A DNA stretch of 64,000 bases, from the NCBI GenBank assembly GCA_017938315.1, contig JAGBBV010000014.1, positions 1 to 64,000 of the forward strand. Reading direction: 5' to 3'. Shown piece after piece: positions 26,475-35,392 of this stretch. The notes under the pieces were generated by a model. It was not told where the DNA came from. It did no database searches and saw only the letters and a list, made by a program, of their open reading frames with translations. Each line of letters begins with the position of its first letter. Positions within the stretch are counted from its first letter, which is position 1. The position numbers and the translations under genes were made by a program. The DNA is from Lachnospiraceae bacterium (GTDB taxonomy: Bacteria; Bacillota; Clostridia; Lachnospirales; Lachnospiraceae).

Positions 26475-28286
26475 TTACTGTGCATCAATCTTTGCCTTCA
26501 AATCCTCCAGATACATCCATCTGTCCATCTTTTCATCCAGCATCTGCTGTGTTTTTTCTTTCTCTGTCGTATACTCATTTAGTTTTATAAAGTCTGTCGC
26601 TGATTGTAGTATCTTACCTTCCAGCATTTCAATTTTTTCTTCCAAAGCGGCAATCTCATCCTCAATGACTTCATATTCCCGCTGCTCCTTATAAGAAAAT
26701 TTCAGTTTTGTAGAAGGGCTCTTCCAATCTTTCTTAGAGGCTCCTGTCCCTTGTGTTTGTTTTTCCGGTACTGCCGGCTCTCCCGCTGAAACTTTCCCGC
26801 GATAATCGGTATAACCACCCTCGTACTGTTTTATCTGTCCATTTTCTTCAAAAGCGAAAATCCTTCTTACCACACGGTCTAAAAAATATCTGTCATGGGA
26901 TACCACAATCACAATTCCCGGAAAGCGGTCCAAATAATCTTCCAAAACAGTGAGTGTGGCAATATCTAAATCGTTGGTAGGCTCATCCAGAATAAGAACA
27001 TTAGGTGCCCCCATTAAAACTTTCAGCAAATTTAGTCTGCGTCTCTCACCACCGGAAAGTTTCTTTAAAAGCCCATACTGGTCTTTTCCCTCAAACAAAA
27101 ACCTCTCAAGCATCTGGGAGGCAGAAACACTTCCATCCTCTGTCTGCACATATTCCGCCACATCTTTGATATAGTCAATCACCTTTTGATCCGGTGGCAT
27201 TTCTGTCTCTCCGATTTCCTGTGCATAGTATCCGATTTTCACAGTCTGTCCGATGACAATTTCTCCATGATCCGGCTTGCACTCCCCGGTAATCATTTTC
27301 ATCAGCGTGGACTTACCACTGCCGTTTTTACCCACAAACCCAATTCTGTCATCCTTTAAAAATATATAGGTAAAATCTTTTAATAACACCTTATCGCCAA
27401 AACTTTTACTGATTCCGGTAAGTTCTACCGTAGTCTTCCCCAGACGGGAGGCCACGGACTGTAATTCCACTTTTGAATCAAACACCGGGGCATCTGCACT
27501 TTTTAATTCTTCATATCTCTCAAGCCTCGCCTTTTGCTTAGTGGTCCTGGCTCTGGCACCTCTCTTTACCCACTCTAATTCTTTCCGCAAAATAGACTGA
27601 CGTTTTCTTTCTGAGGCAAGCATATCTTCTTCCCTTGCCGCTTTTAGTTCCAGATATCCCGAATAATTGGCCTGATAGGAATAAATCTTTCCTTTGTCTA
27701 TTTCAATAATCCTATCAGAAACACTGTCCAGAAAATAACGGTCGTGGGTTACCATCAAAATGGCACCACTTCGTTTCTTTAATTGTTCTTCCAGCCAGTC
27801 TGCCATATCGGCATCCAAATGGTTAGTAGGTTCGTCAAGTATCAGCAAATCAGAGGGGGCAAGAAGTGCTGCCACAAGTGCTAACCTCTTCCTCTCACCA
27901 CCTGATAATACGCCACATTTAGCATCAAAATCCGTAACACCTAATCTTGTCAGCATGGACTTTGCTTCCACTTCTAGTGCCCCTGCGTCCTCGTAGCCGG
28001 TGCTGCTCTCACTCCTTTTTTTCAATACCGCTTCCAATACAGTTTCCTCTTCCCCAAACTGCGGAAGCTGGGGCAGGTAACTGACTACCACATGACTTGC
28101 AAAGGTCACTGTTCCCTCGTCCGTATCCTCAAATCCTGCTATGATTTTTAAAAGCGTGGATTTTCCGGTACCGTTGATACCGATAATCCCAACTTTCTCC
28201 CCATCCTGCATAAAAAAAGAGGTTTCATCAAAAAGTTTTCTCTCACCGTATGCCTTTGTCATATTCTCTATGGATAAAATTGTCAT
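26475..28286 (-). CDS. ABC-F family ATPase (Uup-like)
   Basis: A ribosome-associated ABC-F protein of about 603 residues without membrane helices. There are two nucleotide-binding domains, with Walker A GINGTGKSTLLK and GKNGSGKSTLMK, signatures LSGGERKRLAL and LSGGERRRLNLL, and Walker B LILDEPTNHLD and LILDEPTNDLD. A linker of charged helices joins the domains. The C-terminal coiled coil (about 525-603) is the Uup-type tail. These proteins act at the ribosomal E site or on DNA-related stress. The start at 28286 (MTILSIENMTKAYG) has agga at proper spacing; the longer frame upstream lacks support. Confidence 0.92.
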   Translation of the reverse strand: MTILSIENMTKAYGERKLFDETSFFMQDGEKVGIIGINGTGKSTLLKIIAGFEDTDEGTVTFASHVVVSYLPQLPQFGEEETVLEAVLKKRSESSTGYEDAGALEVEAKSMLTRLGVTDFDAKCGVLSGGERKRLALVAALLAPSDLLILDEPTNHLDADMADWLEEQLKKRSGAILMVTHDRYFLDSVSDRIIEIDKGKIYSYQANYSGYLELKAAREEDMLASERKRQSILRKELEWVKRGARARTTKQKARLERYEELKSADAPVFDSKVELQSVASRLGKTTVELTGISKSFGDKVLLKDFTYIFLKDDRIGFVGKNGSGKSTLMKMITGECKPDHGEIVIGQTVKIGYYAQEIGETEMPPDQKVIDYIKDVAEYVQTEDGSVSASQMLERFLFEGKDQYGLLKKLSGGERRRLNLLKVLMGAPNVLILDEPTNDLDIATLTVLEDYLDRFPGIVIVVSHDRYFLDRVVRRIFAFEENGQIKQYEGGYTDYRGKVSAGEPAVPEKQTQGTGASKKDWKSPSTKLKFSYKEQREYEVIEDEIAALEEKIEMLEGKILQSATDFIKLNEYTTEKEKTQQMLDEKMDRWMYLEDLKAKIDAQ

Positions 28287-28431
28287 TGTAAAATCCTGCC
28301 TTTCGAACAAATACAGTATACACATTTTTATCTCCCTGCTCAATAGGAATTATGCCGTCCTTCTTATGCATTTTCTCATACTAAAAGGGAAATACTACCA
28401 TGAAATCCCTTAAAATAACAGGAGGAGTGTT

Positions 28432-29415
28432 ATGTGCACAGCAATCACTTATCACACCAAAGACCATTACTTCGGCCGCAATTTGGATTTGGAATATTCT
28501 TATGAGGAAAGCATCACCATTGCGTCGCGGAATTTTCCTCTTCACTTTCGTGAAGTCCCCACGCAAAAAAAGCACTACGCCATAATTGGTATGGCATATG
28601 TAAAGGATAACTATCCGCTCTACTATGATGCCACAAATGAAAAAGGGCTTTCCATGGCAGGCCTGAACTTCCCTGATAATGCCTATTATCCGGAAATAAA
28701 GGAAGGCAAAGAAAATGTATCTCCCTTTGAACTGATTCCATACCTGCTGGGCCAATGTGCCACTGTATGGGAAGCCAAAGAGCTTCTTGCAAAAATAAAC
28801 CTTGCCGCCATTGCTTTTTCCGATGAGCTTCCCTTATCGCCCCTACACTGGCTGCTTGCAGATGAGAAGGAAGCTGTTACCTTGGAAGCAACAAAGGAAG
28901 GGTTATCGGTCTATGAAAACCCTGTAGGTGTTTTGACCAACAATCCTCCCTTTCCTATACAAATGTTTCATTTAAACAACTATCTGTCTTTATCCGTGAA
29001 GCCGCCCTATAACACCTTCTCTGATAAACTCCATCTGGAAAGCTACAGCCGCGGCATGGGTGCCTTAGGCCTTCCCGGCGATTTATCCTCCTCATCACGG
29101 TTTGTCCGTGCTGCCTTTACAAAACTTAATTCTGTAAGTGGCTCATCAGAATCTGAAAGCCTGAGCCAGTTTTTCCATATTTTAAACAGCGTAAGCCATT
29201 CCCGTGGCCTTGTGGAAATAAAGGACCGAGAATACGAAATTACGGTGTATTCTTCCTGTTGTAATACCACCAAAGGCATCTATTATTATACTACCTACGA
29301 AAACAGCCAGATAACCGGCATTGATATGCATATGGAAGATATTAACAGTAACAAGTTAATCTCTTATCCACTGCTTACCGGGCAAAGGATTTATATGCAA
29401 AATAATCATGTCTGA
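28432..29415 (+). CDS. Choloylglycine hydrolase family protein, probable bile salt hydrolase
   Basis: An Ntn-type hydrolase of peptidase family C59, 327 residues. After Met removal the nucleophile is Cys2. Active-site residues of the family are present: Arg16 and Asp19 (RNLD), Asn79 (GLNFP), the Asn170-Asn171 pair (VLTNNP) and Arg223 (SSRF). Segments such as NVSPFELIPYLLGQC and PLSPLHWLLAD are close to the clostridial bile salt hydrolase pattern as I recall it. This points to deconjugation of glycine- or taurine-linked bile acids rather than penicillin V. ggagg precedes ATG. No transporter is adjacent, and the next gene converges. Confidence 0.9.
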   Translation: MCTAITYHTKDHYFGRNLDLEYSYEESITIASRNFPLHFREVPTQKKHYAIIGMAYVKDNYPLYYDATNEKGLSMAGLNFPDNAYYPEIKEGKENVSPFELIPYLLGQCATVWEAKELLAKINLAAIAFSDELPLSPLHWLLADEKEAVTLEATKEGLSVYENPVGVLTNNPPFPIQMFHLNNYLSLSVKPPYNTFSDKLHLESYSRGMGALGLPGDLSSSSRFVRAAFTKLNSVSGSSESESLSQFFHILNSVSHSRGLVEIKDREYEITVYSSCCNTTKGIYYYTTYENSQITGIDMHMEDINSNKLISYPLLTGQRIYMQNNHV

Positions 29416-29424
29416 TTTTCAGTA

Positions 29425-30189
29425 TTATTCCAGATAAAAGTTCATGGCAAGCATCAGGCAAAAGCCAACCAAAAGTGCATAGGTTGCGCCTCTCTCGCTT
29501 CCATGGGCATGGGTTTCGGGAATCATTTCATCACTGATAACGTAGAGCATGGTTCCTCCTGCAAATGCCAAGGCAAATGGTAAAATGGCAGACGATACGC
29601 TGACTGCAAAAAAACCAAGAAGTGTACCCAGCACTTCTATCACGCCGGTTGCAAGAGCCGCCACAAAGGTTCTTCCATGGCTCATTCCCGCTGCCAACAT
29701 GGGCCCGATAATTACCATACCTTCAGGGATGTTTTGGAGTGCAATACCACCTGCAATCAAAAGTGCTTCCGAAACGTCTCCCGTTCCAAAGCCCACACCC
29801 GCTGCAATTCCTTCCGGCAAATTATGGATGGCGATTGCCATCACAAACAAAAGTACTTTGTTAAGCTGCTCTGTTTTATCGGGATGAGTTTCCTGATCCA
29901 CCCCTGCCAGCTTGTGTAAATGAGGTACTACTTTGTCTATCACATTCAGGCAAAGTGCACCGCAAAAAATTCCTATTACCGTCATAGGCAAAGCAAATGC
30001 GCTCTCACCTCCATATTCTAATGAAGGCAGTATCAAGCCTATGATAGCGGCAGCAAGCATCACGCCCGCTGCAAAAGCAAGAACAATATCACTAAACTTA
30101 TGTGAAATTTTCTTAAATGCAAAACCACCCAGTGCACCGATTACTGTCGCACCACCTACCCCGAGGGCTGTTAATAAAACCATTTGCAT
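29425..30189 (-). CDS. zupT: ZIP family metal transporter
   Basis: A 254-residue uptake transporter for zinc or other divalent metals with about eight helices. The metal-site helices carry HNLPEGIAAGVGFG and LQNIPEGMVIIGPM, the two family motifs, with a charged loop before them. Start ATG at 30189 follows gagga. It stands alone between the bile salt hydrolase (convergent, 9 nt) and the end of the rha operon. Metal specificity cannot be read from the sequence. Confidence 0.9.
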   Translation of the reverse strand: MQMVLLTALGVGGATVIGALGGFAFKKISHKFSDIVLAFAAGVMLAAAIIGLILPSLEYGGESAFALPMTVIGIFCGALCLNVIDKVVPHLHKLAGVDQETHPDKTEQLNKVLLFVMAIAIHNLPEGIAAGVGFGTGDVSEALLIAGGIALQNIPEGMVIIGPMLAAGMSHGRTFVAALATGVIEVLGTLLGFFAVSVSSAILPFALAFAGGTMLYVISDEMIPETHAHGSERGATYALLVGFCLMLAMNFYLE

Positions 30190-30252
30190 ATGTTAGTTCC
30201 TCATTACTTTCTATATTAATCACGATATAAACACAGTGTAACAAACCTAAAA

Positions 30253-30283
30253 GAACCCTGCAAGCAAAAAACTTACAGGGTTC
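30253..30283 (-). terminator. Terminator of the rha operon
   Basis: On the minus strand a 12-bp stem with one mismatch (30272-30283 with 30253-30264) is followed by TTTT. It lies 7 nt after the rhaD stop. Confidence 0.8.
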
Positions 30284-30290
30284 CCTTCTC

Positions 30291-31115
30291 CTATTTTTCA
30301 AATAAGAATTTTTCATCTAAGGATACTTTAAAATCCTTGGCTAAATTTCTGAAATCCGTTGGTGTAATCGTCTGCAGCTTATCCGGTCTCATGGACAGCA
30401 TTTTCACAAGGATTTCTGCTGATTTTTCCACTGTATGCATGAGTCCGAAGGTCAAATCAAAATCTTCTCCTGCTGCAAACATACCGTGATGTGCCCAAAC
30501 GGCTACATCATACTTCTTCATCAGCTTGCTGGTTTCCACAGCGATATCCCTGCCCCCCGGCACCATCCAAGGCACCACACCGATACCGTCGGGAAAGACA
30601 ACGGGGCATTCCGTTGCCATTTCCCACAGTTCTCTGGTGAACACTTCATCTTTTAATGGGAGGACAAAGGTAAGTGCTATCACATTTGTGGTATGCGCAT
30701 GATAAATCACACGGTATTTTCCACCTGTTTCTTCTTTTTTCACTTCATGATTCATTAAATGGGAGGGAAGTTCTGATGTAGGTCTTCCTCCATTTACAAG
30801 GCCCCATACAATACGGTAATTTTCGCCTTTTTTATCAAGCTCTATCATACAAATTGAATCTTCCGGTTTAATGGTTACATTGCGGAAGAATTTGCCGCTT
30901 CCTGTCACCAAAAAATATTCTCCCGCAAGCCCCGGTACGGATGTGCCGATAGGTTGCCATTCCTGCGTCACAAAATTTTCCTTTACGCTTTCTGCTTCCT
31001 GCATCTTTACTCTATAGGATAAATTGCCGCCATTTCTCTCATGCCAGCCCTGTTCCCATCCGTCATTTGCCATTCTGATAAATCCCTGTACAAATTCTGC
31101 GTCTAAAAATTTCAT
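30291..31115 (-). CDS. rhaD: Rhamnulose-1-phosphate aldolase
   Basis: Class II zinc aldolase, 274 residues, splitting L-rhamnulose-1-phosphate into dihydroxyacetone phosphate and lactaldehyde. Typical regions are the start GWEQGWHERNGGNLSYR, zinc ligands in YHAHTTNVIALTF, and WAHHGMFAAGED with the third His. It is the last gene of rhaB-rhaA-rhaD, 20 nt after rhaA, with ggagg before ATG. Confidence 0.95.
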   Translation of the reverse strand: MKFLDAEFVQGFIRMANDGWEQGWHERNGGNLSYRVKMQEAESVKENFVTQEWQPIGTSVPGLAGEYFLVTGSGKFFRNVTIKPEDSICMIELDKKGENYRIVWGLVNGGRPTSELPSHLMNHEVKKEETGGKYRVIYHAHTTNVIALTFVLPLKDEVFTRELWEMATECPVVFPDGIGVVPWMVPGGRDIAVETSKLMKKYDVAVWAHHGMFAAGEDFDLTFGLMHTVEKSAEILVKMLSMRPDKLQTITPTDFRNLAKDFKVSLDEKFLFEK

Positions 31116-31135
31116 TTTTCCTCCATTCTACTGCC

Positions 31136-32392
31136 TTATCTCTTAGACAATACTTCTTCTTCGTATTTTACAATTGCCTCAAACCAGCTTTTGTCTGCAA
31201 TGACTCCGCACTGTCTACAGTATTCTTCCCATACATCACCGAACGGATAGGTTTTGATATCCTCCTGAAGGACCATAAGCTCTGTCATTCTATTTTCATC
31301 CTGCATTTTTTTAAACTCTGCGTGAGGCATACAAAGAGCTGAAAGTAATGCTTTTTGCCAGCTCCTAAATCCTACCGTCCAAGCGGAAACTCTGTTAATA
31401 CCTGCATCAAAATAATCAAGAGCCATGTACACACGTGAAAGGGCATCGCATCTTACAATTTCCTTTGCCATCTCCCTGGTTTCGTCGTCAAATAATACCA
31501 CATGATCGCTGTCCCAGCGCACAGGTCTTGTAATATGTAATGCAATTTCCGGGAAATAGCATAAAAGTGCCGGAATCTTATCGGATACCACCTCTGTGGG
31601 ATGGTAATGCCCATTATCCATAAGGGGTAGGCATCCTTCGTGGGTTGCCGCAAAAGTAAGGGTAAACTCTGCGCTTCCTGCAGTATAGGATTCCACGCCA
31701 ATTCCAAATACCTTTGACTCTACACAGGGCTTTACCAGTTTCTTATCATAAGGTTCTGATAAAATCTGTTCAATGGAGTCTTTGTAGCGCATTCTCGGTC
31801 CCATACGGTCAGCCGGAATATCTTTATAGCCGTCTCCTATCCAAATATTCATCACGCAGGGCACACCGGTCTCTTTTGCAAAATATTCAGAAATACGGAC
31901 GCATGCCTTGCCGTGGTCAATCCAGAATTTTCTGGTTTCTTCATCAGGGCTTGAAAGTGTCAGTCCGTCTTTTACTTTATCATGGGAGAAGAAGGTGGGA
32001 TTAAAGTCAATTCCCATATTTCTCTCTTTGGCAAATGCCACCCACTTAGCAAAATGCTTCGGCTCTATTTTATCCCTGTCTGCAAACTCACCCTCCTCAA
32101 AGATAGCATAGCTTGCATGTAAGTTCAGTTTTTTCTTACCCGGCATCAGTTTTAATGCCATGTCCATATCCTGCATTAGCTCTTCCGGTGTTCTTGCTTT
32201 ACCCGGATAATCACCGGTAGTCTGGATGCCTCCGGTAAGGGGGCCATCATGGTCAAAGCCGGTCACATCATCTCCCTGCCAGCAGTGCAGAGAAACCGGA
32301 ATTTCTTTTAATTTTGCAATGGCTGCGTCTGTATCAACGCCTGCTGCCGCATATATCAGTTTTGCTGATTCATATCTTTCTTTCTGGTTCAT
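31136..32392 (-). CDS. rhaA: L-rhamnose isomerase
   Basis: A 418-residue isomerase converting L-rhamnose to L-rhamnulose. Family regions include LHCWQGDDVTGFD, KLNLHASYAI, the metal-site stretch FAATHEGCLPLMDNGHYHPTE and RPVRWDSDHVV. I start it at ATG 32392 after agaggga, nine residues shorter than the longest frame. It lies between rhaB and rhaD in one operon. Confidence 0.96.
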   Translation of the reverse strand: MNQKERYESAKLIYAAAGVDTDAAIAKLKEIPVSLHCWQGDDVTGFDHDGPLTGGIQTTGDYPGKARTPEELMQDMDMALKLMPGKKKLNLHASYAIFEEGEFADRDKIEPKHFAKWVAFAKERNMGIDFNPTFFSHDKVKDGLTLSSPDEETRKFWIDHGKACVRISEYFAKETGVPCVMNIWIGDGYKDIPADRMGPRMRYKDSIEQILSEPYDKKLVKPCVESKVFGIGVESYTAGSAEFTLTFAATHEGCLPLMDNGHYHPTEVVSDKIPALLCYFPEIALHITRPVRWDSDHVVLFDDETREMAKEIVRCDALSRVYMALDYFDAGINRVSAWTVGFRSWQKALLSALCMPHAEFKKMQDENRMTELMVLQEDIKTYPFGDVWEEYCRQCGVIADKSWFEAIVKYEEEVLSKR

Positions 32393-32409
32393 AATTCCCT
32401 CTTTCCATG

Positions 32410-33813
32410 CTAAAAGCATTGATATTCTTTGATTTCAAAGGATTCAAAAATACATTTTCTTGCATCCTTTAAATTTACAAATTCACCTGACGTAATCATC
32501 TGTGCTGCCAAATTCCCGATTGCTGTGGCTTCTGTAGGTCCTGCATATACCGTAACATTTGCTGCTTTTGCGGTTAAACGGTTTAAATAATCGGCATTAG
32601 AGCCTCCGCCTACAATATGGATGCTGTTATATTTCTTCCCGGCTATCTCTTCCAGTTCTTTTTTCGTATCTGCATAGCATTTCGCAAGACTATTGTAGAT
32701 AACCGCTGCCACATCGGCAATTCCTCTTGGTTCTTCCTGCCCTGACTCCCGGCAGGCAGCCCTTACCTCCTCTGTCATATTGACAGGGGCAAGAAATCGG
32801 TCATCATTGCACTCTACTATGGACGTAATCTTACTGTAAGATGCCATCTCACAGATTTCGCCAAAGGAGAGCTCATCACATATTTCTTTCTTAGCTGACT
32901 GTATCATCCACAATCCCATAATATTTTTCAAATAGCGGAACCTGTAGTCATATCCGCCCTCATTGGTCAGATTTCTAAGTCTGCTTTCCTCACTGCAATT
33001 TGCTTCTTTTAGTTCTGTTCCCATCAGTGACCATGTACCGGAGCTGATATAAAGTACATCTTCTTCGTTGGAGGGAACTGCCATGACCGCTGATGCCGTA
33101 TCATGAGTCGCCGGTACTACAACCTTACACTTAAAACCAACTTCCTCTGCCAGATCTTCTTTCAAATCACCAAGTATCGTTCCGGGCAACACCAATTCCG
33201 GAAAAATTGAGGTAGGATATCCTAAACTTTCAATTAATTCATAGTCCCAGTCCTTTGTCACAGGACTAACAAGCTGTGTGGTAGTTGCATTTGTGTATTC
33301 TGTTACTGCCACACCTGTAAGCAGGTAATGAAAGTAATCGGGAAGAAGGAGCATCTTGGATGCTTTTCTTAGCAACTCCGGTTTTTTCTTCTTCAAAGCC
33401 ATAAGCTGATAAATGGTGTTAAAAATCTGCTTTTGGATTCCTGTCCGCTCATATAATTTTTCTTGGGAGATTATCTTGTAAACTTCCTCATCCATGTCTT
33501 TTGTTCTGTTATCACGATATGCCACAACATCTCCTAAGCACATACCGTCCTTATCAAGAAGTGCAAAATCTACTGCCCATGTATCAATTCCCATGGACAC
33601 CGGTATCTTCCCCAGCTTTTTGCACTTTTTCATACCTTTTTTTATCTCTTTAAACAGCCGGTCTGCGTCCCAACGCTTTTCACCGAAAAAGCTTCTCATT
33701 TCATTAGAGAAACGGTAAATCTCCTCCAAAACAATTTTACCGTTTTCCTTATGTGCCAAGATATGTCTGCCACCGGAAGCGCCGATATCAATTGCCAAAT
33801 AATATCTCTCCAT
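32410..33813 (-). CDS. rhaB: Rhamnulokinase
   Basis: FGGY-type sugar kinase, 467 residues, phosphorylating L-rhamnulose at C1. Visible parts are the N-terminal phosphate loop LAIDIGASGGRHI, the catalytic-region Asp in GIDTWAVDFALLD, the second ATP-site motif YISSGTWSLMG, and HIVGGGSNADYLNRLTA near the C-terminus. First gene of rhaBAD. The ribosome site (aaaggg) is somewhat distant from ATG. No rhamnose transporter or mutarotase gene is in the window. Confidence 0.95.
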   Translation of the reverse strand: MERYYLAIDIGASGGRHILAHKENGKIVLEEIYRFSNEMRSFFGEKRWDADRLFKEIKKGMKKCKKLGKIPVSMGIDTWAVDFALLDKDGMCLGDVVAYRDNRTKDMDEEVYKIISQEKLYERTGIQKQIFNTIYQLMALKKKKPELLRKASKMLLLPDYFHYLLTGVAVTEYTNATTTQLVSPVTKDWDYELIESLGYPTSIFPELVLPGTILGDLKEDLAEEVGFKCKVVVPATHDTASAVMAVPSNEEDVLYISSGTWSLMGTELKEANCSEESRLRNLTNEGGYDYRFRYLKNIMGLWMIQSAKKEICDELSFGEICEMASYSKITSIVECNDDRFLAPVNMTEEVRAACRESGQEEPRGIADVAAVIYNSLAKCYADTKKELEEIAGKKYNSIHIVGGGSNADYLNRLTAKAANVTVYAGPTEATAIGNLAAQMITSGEFVNLKDARKCIFESFEIKEYQCF

Positions 33814-33885
33814 GTTAACCCAACCCTTTCCTGTAAAATACCATACTCCTATTGTTTATTTTACGCTGATTAAAAGGCATAAAAA

Positions 33886-33916
33886 AAGAACACCTTTTGT
33901 CAAAAAAAGTGTCCTT
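33886..33916 (-). terminator. Terminator of the AraC regulator gene
   Basis: On the minus strand an 8-bp stem with one G-T pair (33909-33916 with 33886-33893) is followed by a run of T's (33881-33887). It separates the regulator transcript from the rhaB promoter region. Confidence 0.65.
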
Positions 33917-33932
33917 ATTTGCAATATGCTTT

Positions 33933-34910
33933 TTATTCTTGAACCCGATATTTCCGCGGTGTTGTCCCGTACTGCTTTTGAAAAATCCGATGAAAATAAC
34001 TTAAATTGTCATATCCTACCGACAGACCGATATCCATTACCGACAGGGAAGTATTTTTCAATAAATAGGCTGCCTGATTCAGTCTCTTTTCCTGTACCAG
34101 CTCCGTGTAATTTCTGCCGCTTAATTTTTTAATTTCTTTTGACAGCCAGTACACATCATGGTTTAGATACTTTGCAAGTTCCTTCAGTTCGCCGTCCCGA
34201 TAATTTTCTTCCACATAGCCAAGGACTTCTATCATAAGCTTAGACGATTGGTTTTCCGAATTGGTATTCATTTTGTCCATGTGATTCATCAGTTGCAAAA
34301 ATAAAAGTCCCATAGTCGCCTGATTGATACTCCGCCTATTGGGCTGTTTATTCCAGATACTCCAAATAAGGTTTTCCAATAGGTTTTGTATGGGTAACAC
34401 ATCTGAAACCTGAAAATGCATATAGCAGGTTTCCTCATTCTTTCCTGTCAGGCATCCTATCACAAAATCACGAAGAAGGTTTCTCTCCTCTCCAATCATC
34501 TTTAAGCTATAGTCAAAGAACTCCGGCAAAATGATGAAATTTACTGCGATGTCTTCTTTCGAAGCCGGATAAATCTCCTGCTTTGCTCTCTGATTTAAAA
34601 AAAGAAGTTCTCCTTCTTTTAACACCACATCCTCACCGTCAATTACATGGCGGGTACTGCCTGCGCACATGTAAATTACTTCTATGTAATTGTGGCTGTG
34701 AATGGGAAAATGCACAAAACGTGTATGCGGACGCACTTGTATCAGTTTTCCCTCATCCAGCAGTTTCTTTGCATCGATAATGTTCTCTTCCTTTTCACCG
34801 GATGATTCATCCATATATATTTCACGGCGGATTCCCTTGCTGCCATCTAAAATCTGCTGCTCTTCCGGTGTTATTTTTTTCAGTTCTTCATATAGTTCTT
34901 TGGTGATCAA
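33933..34910 (-). CDS. AraC family regulator, probably of rhamnose genes
   Basis: A 325-residue activator. An N-terminal linker is followed by a cupin sensor domain (about 60-150, FPIHSHNYIEVIYMCAG) and a C-terminal double helix-turn-helix (about 225-322, with LAKYLNHDVYWLSKEIKKLSG and IGLSVGYDNLSYFHRIFQKQYG). It starts with TTG just after ggagag, an uncommon start that would lower its output. It is co-oriented and directly upstream of rhaBAD, which suggests that it senses rhamnose; this is inference from position. Confidence 0.88.
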   Translation of the reverse strand: MITKELYEELKKITPEEQQILDGSKGIRREIYMDESSGEKEENIIDAKKLLDEGKLIQVRPHTRFVHFPIHSHNYIEVIYMCAGSTRHVIDGEDVVLKEGELLFLNQRAKQEIYPASKEDIAVNFIILPEFFDYSLKMIGEERNLLRDFVIGCLTGKNEETCYMHFQVSDVLPIQNLLENLIWSIWNKQPNRRSINQATMGLLFLQLMNHMDKMNTNSENQSSKLMIEVLGYVEENYRDGELKELAKYLNHDVYWLSKEIKKLSGRNYTELVQEKRLNQAAYLLKNTSLSVMDIGLSVGYDNLSYFHRIFQKQYGTTPRKYRVQE

Positions 34911-34990
34911 TGTTCTCTCCGTAAAATGACTTATTTTGTTTTCTAAGTTTCATTCTACTTTTCTTCAAATCATGCGTCAAGACTCTGCAC

Positions 34991-35025
34991 AAAAAACCCT
35001 CGAAAGCACTGCTTTCAAGGGTTTT
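34991..35025 (-). terminator. Terminator of the tRNA-Val/tRNA-Met transcript
   Basis: A stem of about 15 bp with one G-T pair (35011-35025 with 34993-35007) and a 3-nt loop ends in T's on the minus strand, a few bases after the tRNA-Met gene. Confidence 0.85.
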
Positions 35026-35031
35026 ACTTCG

Positions 35032-35105
35032 TAGCGAGAGAGAGACTTGAACTCTCAACCTCCCGGGTATGAACCGGACGCTCTAGCCAGTTGAGCCATC
35101 TCGCC
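35032..35105 (-). tRNA. tRNA-Met (anticodon CAT)
   Basis: A 74-nt cloverleaf on the minus strand. The acceptor GGCGAGA pairs with TCTCGCT, leaving a G-T at the top pair; discriminator A. The anticodon stem TCCGG/CCGGG holds loop TTCATAC, and the T-arm has TTCAAGT. The CGGTTCATACCCG-type stem resembles elongator tRNA-Met rather than initiator. A tRNA-Ile with modified CAT anticodon cannot be excluded by eye. CCA is not encoded. Confidence 0.88.
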
Positions 35106-35133
35106 ATATTCTGTTAAACCGCTCTCGCGGTAG

Positions 35134-35206
35134 TGGGACCTACAGGGCTCGAACCTGTGACCCTCTGCTTGTAAGGCAGATGCTCTCCCAGCTGAGCTAA
35201 GATCCC
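35134..35206 (-). tRNA. tRNA-Val (anticodon TAC)
   Basis: A 73-nt cloverleaf on the minus strand. The acceptor GGGATCT pairs with AGGTCCC, discriminator A. The D-arm is GCTC...GAGC, the anticodon stem TCTGC/GCAGA holds loop CTTACAA, and the T-loop is TTCGAGC. CCA is not encoded. First gene of a two-tRNA transcript. Confidence 0.95.
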
Positions 35207-35247
35207 AAGGGTCTGCGTGTCGGGCATCTCACCCGAACCACTTTGCT

Positions 35248-35277
35248 AGTATACTATTAATAGACACTGCTTGTCAA
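35248..35277 (-). promoter_or_regulatory. Promoter of the tRNA-Val/tRNA-Met transcript
   Basis: TTGACA (complement of 35272-35277), 18-nt spacer, TATACT (complement of 35248-35253), about 40 nt before tRNA-Val. Confidence 0.8.
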
Positions 35278-35347
35278 GTTATTTTGTAAACTTTTTTCTA
35301 ACTTTTTTGTATCTTTTGTTTAGCTACATTTTCATGCGTTTTTTCAA

Positions 35348-35381
35348 ACCGGAGCCGTAAATTTCACTTACGGTTCCGGTT
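35348..35381. terminator. Hairpin after the XRE membrane regulator gene
   Basis: An inverted repeat of about 13 bp (35348-35360 with 35368-35380), accgga...tccggt, lies 12 nt after the stop codon at 35393. The minus-strand side has only a short T stretch, so termination may be modest. Confidence 0.65.
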
Positions 35382-35392
35382 TTATGATTCCT

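Noticed and set aside
30291..34910. Rhamnose genes as a horizontally acquired island
   Set aside because: Base composition and start signals look like the surroundings and there are no repeats, integrase or tRNA junction at its edges.
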